Below are positions 18,474 through 25,156 of a stretch of DNA of 64,000 bases, piece after piece; within the stretch, counting starts at the first letter, position 1; every line of letters starts with the position of its first letter. The notes beneath the pieces were generated by a model. That model saw nothing but the letters and a program-made list of their open reading frames with translations, did not search any database and was not told the origin of the DNA. This stretch comes from Neobacillus endophyticus (GTDB taxonomy: Bacteria > Bacillota > Bacilli > Bacillales > Cytobacillaceae). The position numbers and the translations under genes were made by a program. The stretch covers positions 2,810,001 through 2,874,000 of the forward strand of contig NZ_JABRWH010000001.1 of NCBI RefSeq assembly GCF_013248975.1. Direction: 5' to 3'.

Positions 18474-19214
18474 TTAATCAAATTGCCTAAATTTTTCAGG
18501 TACATATGGCATTGTTGATGGGACCGAGACAGTCTCCATTTCAGGATATCTTAATGCGGTAAGGTTACCGCCGAAAACAGCACCAGTATCAATATTATAT
18601 GTATTATTGATAATTCGCGGTTCTTTCACGGGAGTATGTCCATATACAATACTTGCCTCACCATGGTAGTTTTTAGCCCAATCTCTTCTTACTGGCGTTC
18701 CATCAGCATGTTTTTCCCCTGTGATATCACCATATAAGACAAATTCTTTTGCTTTTCCATTTGTCTTTCCAATTAATTCCTGTTTAATTCCGGCATGGGC
18801 AATGATTAATTTTTGCTGATCCAAAACTAGATATAATGGTGCGGATTCATAGAGCTCCATAAATTTTTTGCGAATTAATTGTCGTTTTTCAGGTTCTAAT
18901 GATTCATATTCAGCAACTGTCGTTTCCAGGCCGTGGGCAATTTGAACTTTGTTTCCCAGAAAGAAACGGTATAATTTATTACAATGATTTCCCGGTGCAT
19001 AATAAGCATTTTTTTGTTTAAACACTAGCTCCCAAACTACTTCAATTACCTTAAGTGACTCTGGTCCGCGATCTGTTAAATCACCAACAAAGCCGATTAC
19101 CCTGTTTTCAGGATGGTGCGGCAGGCCGTTTTCCCACACATAGCCGATCTTTGTGGTGAGTTCTTGAAATTCTCGATTACAACCGTGAATATCGCCGATA
19201 ATATCTATTTTCAT
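18474..19214 (-). CDS. prpE: Bis(5'-nucleosyl)-tetraphosphatase PrpE
   Basis: Calcineurin-like metallophosphatase that hydrolyses diadenosine tetraphosphate; in B. subtilis it affects spore germination. Metal-binding motifs are all visible: GDIHGC (residues 6-11), GDLTDRGP (about 44-51), GNHCNK (about 76-81) and late HAG/GHTPV histidines. The chosen ATG (19212-19214) has AAGGAGG six bases upstream and gives 246 residues; a longer frame to 19232 would start inside that site. Confidence 0.92.
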   Translation of the reverse strand: MKIDIIGDIHGCNREFQELTTKIGYVWENGLPHHPENRVIGFVGDLTDRGPESLKVIEVVWELVFKQKNAYYAPGNHCNKLYRFFLGNKVQIAHGLETTVAEYESLEPEKRQLIRKKFMELYESAPLYLVLDQQKLIIAHAGIKQELIGKTNGKAKEFVLYGDITGEKHADGTPVRRDWAKNYHGEASIVYGHTPVKEPRIINNTYNIDTGAVFGGNLTALRYPEMETVSVPSTMPYVPEKFRQFD

Positions 19215-19305
19215 TTGAAGATCCTCCTTCATCTATATTAGTTTTCGTATTGAGGGTTCTTTTTATTAAAGAGGCGGTGTCCTTTTCATTTTTAATTAAA
19301 TAGTG

Positions 19306-19327
19306 TAGAATTAGTACCAAGTACTAA
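19306..19327 (+). promoter_or_regulatory. fabI promoter with FapR operator
   Basis: The palindrome TTAGTACCAAGTACTAA (19311-19327) matches the FapR box of lipid-synthesis genes. It overlaps a -10 TAGAAT (19306-19311) with a weak -35 TTTTCA 17 bases upstream, so bound FapR would block polymerase. Malonyl-CoA releases FapR, coupling fabI to fatty-acid demand. Confidence 0.85.
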
Positions 19328-19359
19328 TAACTCGTTATATATTAGGAGGAACTTTCTAA

Positions 19360-20127
19360 ATGATTTCTTTAAAAGGAAAAACTTTCGTTGTAATGGGCGT
19401 TGCTAATAAACGCAGTATTGCATGGGGGATTGCTCGTTCACTGCATAATGCAGGGGCCCGTTTAGTGTTTACATATGCTGGCGAAAGACTAGAGAGCAGC
19501 GTCAAAGAATTGGCCCATTCTTTAGATGCTGAAGGAACTTTAGTGCTGCCTTGTGATGTGACAAGTGACGAAGCCATTGCAAAATGTTTTGCAGACATTA
19601 AAGAAACTGTTGGCACCATTCACGGGATTGCCCACTGTATTGCATTTGCAAAAACGGAAGAATTAAAAGGCGAATACCTGAATACTACTCGTGATGGTTT
19701 CTTACTGGCTCATAATATTAGCTCTTATTCTCTAACTGCTGTTGCTAAAGAAGCGCGCAGCTTAATGACGGAAGGCGGCAGCATCGTTACATTGACTTAT
19801 CTAGGCGGAGAACGTGTTATGCCGAATTATAATGTAATGGGAGTGGCAAAGTCGTCATTAGATGCAAGTGTCCGTTATTTAGCTGCTGATCTTGGCAAGG
19901 AGAATATCCGAGTTAACTCGATTTCAGCTGGTCCGATCCGTACACTTTCTGCTAAAGGAGTCGGTGATTTTAACACAATTTTAAAAGAAATCGAAGAAAA
20001 TGCACCACTAAGAAGAACCACAACACCGGAAGAGGTGGGAGATACTGCATTATTCTTATTCAGTGACCTTTCCCGCGGTATTACTGGCGAAAATCTTCAT
20101 GTCGATTCAGGTTACCATATCTTATAA
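19360..20127 (+). CDS. fabI: Enoyl-ACP reductase (NADH) FabI
   Basis: Catalyses the last, rate-limiting reduction of each fatty-acid elongation cycle. It is an SDR-fold enzyme of 255 residues. The N-terminus VVMGVANKRSIAWGIARSL binds the cofactor, and the active-site Tyr and Lys are in YNVMGVAKSSLD (Y-x6-K spacing typical of FabI). The C-terminus ends in LHVDSGYHIL. AGGAGG precedes the ATG; a FapR box controls it. Confidence 0.95.
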   Translation: MISLKGKTFVVMGVANKRSIAWGIARSLHNAGARLVFTYAGERLESSVKELAHSLDAEGTLVLPCDVTSDEAIAKCFADIKETVGTIHGIAHCIAFAKTEELKGEYLNTTRDGFLLAHNISSYSLTAVAKEARSLMTEGGSIVTLTYLGGERVMPNYNVMGVAKSSLDASVRYLAADLGKENIRVNSISAGPIRTLSAKGVGDFNTILKEIEENAPLRRTTTPEEVGDTALFLFSDLSRGITGENLHVDSGYHIL

Positions 20128-20135
20128 TATAAATG

Positions 20136-20163
20136 AAGCCCGCTGATACTTAGCGGGCTTTTT
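20136..20163 (+). terminator. fabI terminator
   Basis: Stem AAGCCCGCT / AGCGGGCTT with a short loop and T5, directly after fabI. Confidence 0.9.
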
Positions 20164-20260
20164 AATGTTTGGATATCATTTTAAAAGAATTTCCTGTTAA
20201 CGACAATGGGTAACTCGCATACATATAAAGTGTAGATGAATGTATATGGAGGTGCATACC

Positions 20261-20764
20261 ATGTCCAATAAGAGTGGGCAGGGGCCATTGTTATATATTG
20301 TTCAGCCGTTTTCCAACACACCTTCCAACTATCAGATGCAGGAGGTGTATACGAACAAACGCGAATTAGAAGAAACTTTAGCTGAGAGAGGAAGGGAGGA
20401 CAAAACAAATAGGCAGCAGAAGAAAAAGGGACATCACAAAGAACCTATTCCCATTGATATTCCGCCAGATGAATTAGAGCAATCAAAAGCTGAAGCCATT
20501 ACAAGTGATACAACTCGTCCATCCTTCAAGCGGGTCAAACCGTTCAAACAGATGAATTTAACAGAAAGATTGGAATATCTGCTTCATTTTCCGAAGGCTC
20601 TTCCACCAGTTCCATGTGTTTTCTATACCGAAAATGAAAATTACCAAGGATATTTGAACACATATGAAAATGAGCAAGTAACCATTCAATTTCCTGACCA
20701 AACCACTAAAACAATTCCAGTCAGCCAGCTCACTAATGTCATGATGATAGGGATTAAACGATAA
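20261..20764 (+). CDS. cotO: Spore coat protein CotO
   Basis: Spore outer-coat/crust assembly protein. About 167 residues with an N-terminal GPLLYIVQPF segment, a charged, Lys/Glu-rich middle and a C-terminal domain (MNLTERLEYLLHFPKALPPVPCVF onward) conserved in CotO. ATG at 20261 has GGAGGTG six bases upstream; an upstream in-frame start at 20240 is poorer. It is convergent with cotZ, as in B. subtilis, and should be made in the mother cell late in sporulation. Confidence 0.88.
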   Translation: MSNKSGQGPLLYIVQPFSNTPSNYQMQEVYTNKRELEETLAERGREDKTNRQQKKKGHHKEPIPIDIPPDELEQSKAEAITSDTTRPSFKRVKPFKQMNLTERLEYLLHFPKALPPVPCVFYTENENYQGYLNTYENEQVTIQFPDQTTKTIPVSQLTNVMMIGIKR

Positions 20765-20777
20765 GAAAAACAAGAAG

Positions 20778-20799
20778 GCCAGCCGATTTCCCGACTGGC
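20778..20799. terminator. Bidirectional terminator between cotO and cotZ
   Basis: GCCAGCCG / CGACTGGC stem in the 43-bp space between two convergent coat genes. Confidence 0.7.
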
Positions 20800-20807
20800 T
20801 CATTTGT

Positions 20808-21317
20808 TTAGCTGCAAATTCCTAAATCTACATCGGCAATACATTGAACAGCGCAGAAGCAACTTAGATCAACTGTTACGCAATCATTGCTTGCACGGAA
20901 TCGTTCCACTTGGCAAACCCTTGAAAGGTCTACACAGCATCTGTCTCCGCCGCATACTAGGTTTACTGGAACAAAGTTTCCGCCTTCCCTGCGTCCAGGT
21001 ACTAACACACGAAGTGTTGCACAGCAGTTATCAAATACTTCTTCTACGCGGAAGAAGATGGATACGCACGCATTGTGTTCGTTGCTGAAGAAGGCATGAA
21101 ATGGAGTACCATCTGCAGTTTTTAATACAAAAACACGTGTATCAACCGGATCTCTTCTTGTTGGTGATACTAGTGAACCAAGCGGTTCATTAAAACAGCT
21201 GGTACATTCAGCACATTCTGTCGGACTAACAGCATTATCTTGGATATCTTTTATCGCACGGACGACTTCGCACACACAGCTGCCGCTATGAAAATCGTTA
21301 TGTTTCCCACAACCCAT
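20808..21317 (-). CDS. cotZ: Cysteine-rich spore coat/crust protein CotZ/CotY
   Basis: 169-residue, cysteine-rich (about 19 Cys) coat morphogenetic protein of the CotY/CotZ family that self-assembles into the insoluble crust. The N-terminus CxC...CVCEVVRAIKDIQDNAV and the segment CAECTSCFNEPLG are characteristic; the C-terminus is again Cys-rich (CGGDRCCVDLSRVC). AAGGAGG precedes the ATG. B. subtilis has two paralogues and I cannot say from one copy which this is. Confidence 0.88.
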   Translation of the reverse strand: MGCGKHNDFHSGSCVCEVVRAIKDIQDNAVSPTECAECTSCFNEPLGSLVSPTRRDPVDTRVFVLKTADGTPFHAFFSNEHNACVSIFFRVEEVFDNCCATLRVLVPGRREGGNFVPVNLVCGGDRCCVDLSRVCQVERFRASNDCVTVDLSCFCAVQCIADVDLGICS

Positions 21318-21459
21318 TTATTTTTTCCTCCTTAAACCGTTATATATATCTTACATTACTAACATATTTAACTAGAGCCCTATGGGTTACGGACAATTGC
21401 CTTTTTTTAATAAAATTAGGCGGATGATTTATTTACGTAAAAAAAGAAAGGACATGATG

Positions 21460-21816
21460 ATGAAGCTGACTATTTTAAATTTCTTTATTTTGTCTTTAGC
21501 CTGCTTTAGACTAACGAGATTAATTGTCTTTGATAAAATAACTGAATTTATTCGTGCCCCATTTTATGATGAGGTGAGAGAAGTAAATCCCGATGGGGAA
21601 GAAGAGGTATATTACATTCCAAAACAAACTGGAATAAAGCACTTTTTTGGTGAGCTCCTCAGTTGCTATTGGTGCACGGGTATTTGGATGGCGTCGGCAA
21701 TTGTGATCGTTTATTATTTATTTCCTGCATTCTCAGCACCAGTAATAGTCATTTTAGCTGTTGCCGGTTTTGGAGCTATTATTGAGGCAATTGTTCAACA
21801 TTTTATAGAAAAATAA
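21460..21816 (+). CDS. yjcA: DUF1360 sporulation-region membrane protein YjcA
   Basis: Small integral membrane protein, about 118 residues from the best-placed of three tandem ATGs (21454, 21457, 21460). Two to three helices: an N-terminal one (FFILSLACFRLTRLIVFDKI), then ELLSCYWCTGIWMASAIVIVYYLF and a C-terminal AVAGFGAIIEAIVQHF. The LSCYWCTGIW motif is typical of DUF1360. It lies among coat genes as in B. subtilis, where it is a mother-cell gene of unknown function. Confidence 0.82.
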   Translation: MKLTILNFFILSLACFRLTRLIVFDKITEFIRAPFYDEVREVNPDGEEEVYYIPKQTGIKHFFGELLSCYWCTGIWMASAIVIVYYLFPAFSAPVIVILAVAGFGAIIEAIVQHFIEK

Positions 21817-21898
21817 TGGCGTTTGCCGTGAGACAAGGCTTGCTTCCAACATATTCATAATAGTAGTCAATGAATAGTATTGTGAAGGGGAGAGAAGT

Positions 21899-22003
21899 GT
21901 GAATAAGAAAAAAGAAACCGAATCAAAAAAGACGAAAATATATAAAACATCGCAGCCAATAAAAAAACAGGGCTGCGGATGCGGAAAAAAAACGAATAAA
22001 TAA
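21899..22003 (+). CDS. 34-residue basic peptide with C-terminal GCGCG
   Basis: GTG start with AGGGGAGAG upstream encodes a very basic peptide (12 Lys among 34 residues) ending QGCGCGKKTNK. A terminator follows seven bases later. Its position between yjcA and a spoVA operon suggests a spore-specific small protein, but I do not recognise the family. Short length limits confidence. Confidence 0.5.
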   Translation: MNKKKETESKKTKIYKTSQPIKKQGCGCGKKTNK

Positions 22004-22009
22004 TGCTGG

Positions 22010-22040
22010 AACTTCCTGAGGATCATTCTTCAGGAGGTTT
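22010..22040 (+). terminator. Terminator after the small basic peptide gene
   Basis: Stem AACTTCCTGA / TCAGGAGGTT with a nine- to eleven-base loop and T-rich tail (TTCTTTTTG). Confidence 0.8.
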
Positions 22041-22152
22041 TCTTTTTGTTTGGCAAAAATAACACTTAGTTAGTCATAATTTTTGCGAATGTCGAAAAAA
22101 CTATTTGGTAGCAAGCGAAATGTTGAAAATCTTGAAAAGGGAAGGATTAATA

Positions 22153-22620
22153 ATGCAGATCATTCGTTTTTTCCTTATTTATTCATGTATTTTATTGCTC
22201 GCATCCTGCAATCAAAATGAATCAGCCAAGAATAGTCAAATGGCACTTATAAAAACCACAAACCCTTCCCCGGTTGTTACTAACAAAGGTGTGAAACGCA
22301 ACCATGTGGAGGCAATTAAAAAGGATGTAAGCTCTTACCCGCACATTTATGATGTTGCGGTTGTCAAAGGAAAAAAAGACACACTAGTTGCCTATAAGGT
22401 TAAGCATCTTCATAGGTTCCGTATGAAGAAGATTGAAGTGGACGTTACCAAAATGCTTGAAAAAAAATATCCAAAAGAAGACTTTACGGTTTCAAGCGAC
22501 TATAAAATATTTCTTGAAGCAGTAAGGCTTGATGAGAAAATTAAAAACACAAAAATGACACCTAAAAAGGCAGAGAAGAGCCTGGAAGGGCTTGTAAAAA
22601 TGACGAAAGATATTAAGTAA
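22153..22620 (+). CDS. YhcN/YlaJ-family sporulation lipoprotein
   Basis: Exported lipoprotein of about 155 residues with signal peptide and lipobox L-A-S-C (MQIIRFFLIYSCILLLASC). The body has the YhcN/YlaJ pattern: a strand-helix domain around VEAIKKDVSSYPHIYDVAVVKGKKDTLVAYKV, then a Lys-rich C-terminal helix. ATG 22153 follows GGGAAGG. It is the first gene of a unit with spoVAC, spoVAD and spoVAE. In spoVA2-type operons of Bacillus a lipoprotein of this family accompanies those genes and contributes to germinant release and spore heat resistance. Confidence 0.8.
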   Translation: MQIIRFFLIYSCILLLASCNQNESAKNSQMALIKTTNPSPVVTNKGVKRNHVEAIKKDVSSYPHIYDVAVVKGKKDTLVAYKVKHLHRFRMKKIEVDVTKMLEKKYPKEDFTVSSDYKIFLEAVRLDEKIKNTKMTPKKAEKSLEGLVKMTKDIK

Positions 22621-22637
22621 GAAAGGAAGAAGGTAGA

Positions 22638-23114
22638 ATGGAAAACAAGCAAAGTAAAGTAACGCCGCAGCAGAAAAGCTACCAACATTTGCAGCAAAAG
22701 CATGAGAAAAAAAGACCGGTTTTGAAAAACTGCATTAAAGCGTTTTGGGTTGGTGGACTTATTTGTGTTGTTGGACAGGCCATCAGTTACTTTTATATTT
22801 ATTTCTTTAATTTCACTGAACAGAGTGTAGGAAATCCAACTGTTGCAACGATGGTGTTTTTCTCAATGTTGCTAACTGGGTTTGGTGTTTATGATCGTAT
22901 TGGGCAGTTTGCAGGGGCAGGTAGCGCTGTTCCTGTTACAGGATTTGGAAATGCAGTCATTTCAGCGTGCATCGAGCATCGAACGGAAGGGTATGTGCTT
23001 GGTGTGGGTGGCAACATTTTTAAACTGGCAGGTTCTGTCATCCTCTTTGGGGTGTTTGCAGCTTTTGTTGTAGCGCTTATAAAAACGCTGTTAAATATGT
23101 GGGGGGTTTTGTAA
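22638..23114 (+). CDS. spoVAC: Spore channel protein SpoVAC
   Basis: Inner spore-membrane protein that forms part of the channel moving dipicolinic acid-calcium during sporulation and germination. 158 residues with a basic N-terminal tail of about 35 residues and four hydrophobic segments. The AFWVGGLICVVGQAISYFY and AGAGSAVPVTGFGNAV segments are conserved. GGAAGAAGG lies before the ATG; spoVAD begins directly after its stop. Confidence 0.92.
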   Translation: MENKQSKVTPQQKSYQHLQQKHEKKRPVLKNCIKAFWVGGLICVVGQAISYFYIYFFNFTEQSVGNPTVATMVFFSMLLTGFGVYDRIGQFAGAGSAVPVTGFGNAVISACIEHRTEGYVLGVGGNIFKLAGSVILFGVFAAFVVALIKTLLNMWGVL

Positions 23115-24140
23115 TTGTTAAAAGGGCATCAATCTTGGGTTTTCCAAAACCGTCCAATGATTTCTGCGACTGGTGTAACTGGCGGCCCCTTTGAAGCAAA
23201 TGGGAACTTGGCAAACGATTTCGACTTATTATATGAAGATTTATGGATGGGGCAGGAGTCATATGAAAAGGCACATCGCGTTTTATTAGAGGAAGCGATA
23301 AAAATTACCTTGAAAAAAGCAAATTTACAGAAGGAACAGGTTCAATTTTTATTCGCTGGTGATTTAATTAATCAAATCACTCCTTCCAGCTTTACTGCGA
23401 GAACGATGCAGATACCTTATTTCGGACTATTTGGAGCCTGCTCCACCTCAATGGAGGGATTGGCGCTTGCGTCATTTGTAGTTAACTATAAAGGGGCTAA
23501 ACATGTACTTACGGGAGCTTCCAGCCATAATGCTGCTGTTGAGAAACAATTCCGTTATCCAACAGAGTATGGCGGTCAAAAGCCTCCTACTGCGCAGTGG
23601 ACGATAACCGGAGCCGGTACCGCATTGTTACAGGAGAATGACCCTGGAAAGCAACTTCCAGTCACAACATCTGCAACCATTGGCAAAGTAATTGATATGG
23701 GATTATCTGATCCTTTTAATATGGGGGGAGCGATGGCGCCTGCTGCTGCAGATACAATAATGGCCCATTTTCGTGATCTTGAGCGGGATCCTTCCTATTA
23801 TGACCTAATTGTCACCGGTGACCTTGGCCGTATTGGACATGATACCGCTTTTGAACTGCTAAATAAAAGTGGTCTGAAGCTTGAGAGAAAGCAATTCCAA
23901 GATTGCGGTATATTGATGTATAAGAGCAATCAGCCCGTTCAATCTGGCGGAAGCGGAGCAGGATGCTCGGCCACGGTCCTTTATGGACATTTATTAAATG
24001 AAATGAAAAAAGGGAATATTAAACGGCTTTTACTAGTCGCAACAGGTGCGCTGCTTTCACCGCTTACCTTTCAACAAAAAGAAACCATTCCGTGTATTGC
24101 CCATGCAGTTTCAATCGAGATGAATGGAGAAATGGGGTGA
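23115..24140 (+). CDS. spoVAD: Spore germination/DPA-uptake protein SpoVAD
   Basis: Thiolase/FabH-fold protein on the inner spore membrane that binds dipicolinic acid. 341 residues. ISATGVTGGPFEANG near the N-terminus and GLFGACSTSMEGLALAS around the former active-site Cys are typical; the enzyme is believed catalytically inactive. The start is TTG, immediately after the spoVAC stop (TAATTG), with GGGGGG eleven bases upstream, so it is translationally coupled. Confidence 0.93.
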   Translation: MLKGHQSWVFQNRPMISATGVTGGPFEANGNLANDFDLLYEDLWMGQESYEKAHRVLLEEAIKITLKKANLQKEQVQFLFAGDLINQITPSSFTARTMQIPYFGLFGACSTSMEGLALASFVVNYKGAKHVLTGASSHNAAVEKQFRYPTEYGGQKPPTAQWTITGAGTALLQENDPGKQLPVTTSATIGKVIDMGLSDPFNMGGAMAPAAADTIMAHFRDLERDPSYYDLIVTGDLGRIGHDTAFELLNKSGLKLERKQFQDCGILMYKSNQPVQSGGSGAGCSATVLYGHLLNEMKKGNIKRLLLVATGALLSPLTFQQKETIPCIAHAVSIEMNGEMG

Positions 24141-24144
24141 CCAA

Positions 24145-24501
24145 ATGCTGGCCATGTATTTTTGGGCTTTTGTTATCGGAGGAGTGATTTGTGTAATTGG
24201 GCAGCTTTTATTTGATGTGGCAAAATTGACTCCTGGCCATACATTAAGCTTGCTTGTTGTAATTGGCGCGGTATTGGGTGGTTTTGGCTTGTACGAACCA
24301 TTAGTTGATTTCGCTGGTGCAGGTGCCACGGTTCCCATCACTAGCTTCGGAAATTCACTGGTTAACGGGGCACTTCAAGATGCACAAGCTCATGGGATTA
24401 TAGGCGTATTGACAGGAATGTTTCAAGTAACAAGCTCCGGTATTTCTGCAGCCATCATATTTGGGTTTATTGGTGCCCTTTTATTTAAGCCTAAAGGATA
24501 A
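24145..24501 (+). CDS. spoVAE: Spore channel protein SpoVAE (SpoVAEb type)
   Basis: Small polytopic protein of about 118 residues with four hydrophobic segments, similar in layout to SpoVAC (FAGAGATVPITSFGNSLVNG repeats the SpoVAC loop). The likely ATG at 24145 lies four bases after the spoVAD stop with GGGGTG before it; a longer frame from 24124 would overlap spoVAD. With spoVAC and spoVAD it completes the AC-AD-AEb set. Confidence 0.9.
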   Translation: MLAMYFWAFVIGGVICVIGQLLFDVAKLTPGHTLSLLVVIGAVLGGFGLYEPLVDFAGAGATVPITSFGNSLVNGALQDAQAHGIIGVLTGMFQVTSSGISAAIIFGFIGALLFKPKG

Positions 24502-24609
24502 ATGCTGATTTTTTAATCTATTGAATGATATGCTTGCCCGTGCCTATACACATCATTTAGGGATTTCATATGTTATTAATGAGATTACTTAAGTGAGGTG
24601 AAATAATCT

Positions 24610-24726
24610 ATGTGCTTTGGATATGGAGGCTACGGCTACGGCGGCGGATTTGGTTACGGCGGCAGTTTCGTATTAATCGTCGTATTGTTCATTCTTTTAA
24701 TTATCGTTGGTGCAAGCTGGTATTAA
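24610..24726 (+). CDS. YjcZ-family sporulation micropeptide
   Basis: 38 codons with GAGGTG before the ATG. The peptide has a Gly/Tyr-rich head ([18 protein letters not shown]) followed by one hydrophobic helix ([20 protein letters not shown]), the defining pattern of YjcZ/YczN-type spore membrane peptides. It is expected to be membrane bound in the developing spore or mother cell. A terminator (GGTTGGCC / GGCCAGCC, 24751-24772) follows. Confidence 0.85.
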   Translation: MCFGYGGYGYGGGFGYGGSFVLIVVLFILLIIVGASWY

Positions 24727-24750
24727 TAAATAGTCGGCTTTGCACGAGGG

Positions 24751-24772
24751 AAGGTTGGCCAAAATTGGCCAG
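24751..24772 (+). terminator. Terminator after the YjcZ-type gene
   Basis: Inverted repeat GGTTGGCCAA / TTGGCCAGCC followed by TTTTCTTT. Confidence 0.75.
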
Positions 24773-24852
24773 CCTTTTCTTTGCGCTTCATTCACCATTT
24801 TACGCTTCTTTCATAGAATAAAGTAGCTTATGAAGGAGTGTGAGTATCGAAC

Positions 24853-25107
24853 ATGGATAATGGTTTCTTTAAAAATATAGAGAAGAAAACCGGTGTGAAT
24901 ATGAAAGATATCTTTGATTTAGCTAATTCCTTACAGAACGCCAATTTCAAAGATGAGAAAACCGTCCGTAATGTAATCAAAAGAGTTTCACAACTAGCCA
25001 ATAAACCTGTTAGTAAAGATTTGGAAGATCAAATTGTGAAAACAATTGTTAATGATGGCAAAAGCCTTGATCTTAACACCATCAATAAAATGTTAAATAA
25101 AAAATAA
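24853..25107 (+). CDS. spoVIF: Sporulation protein SpoVIF
   Basis: 84-residue mother-cell protein involved in spore coat assembly (B. subtilis yjcC), acting with GerE-dependent coat genes. The sequence MDNGFFKNIEKKTGVNMKDI and the C-terminal SLDLNTINKMLNK are characteristic. GAAGGAGTG precedes the ATG. A strong terminator follows, shared with the convergent helicase gene yjcD. Confidence 0.88.
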   Translation: MDNGFFKNIEKKTGVNMKDIFDLANSLQNANFKDEKTVRNVIKRVSQLANKPVSKDLEDQIVKTIVNDGKSLDLNTINKMLNKK

Positions 25108-25108
25108 T

Positions 25109-25149
25109 GAAAAAGGTCTTTTTCTATTTTACGGAAAAAGACCTCTTTC
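25109..25149. terminator. Bidirectional terminator between spoVIF and yjcD
   Basis: Long stem AAAAAGGTCTTTTTC / GAAAAAGACCTCTTT with a nine-base loop and A/T runs on both flanks. Confidence 0.85.
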
Positions 25150-25156
25150 TTTTGGA

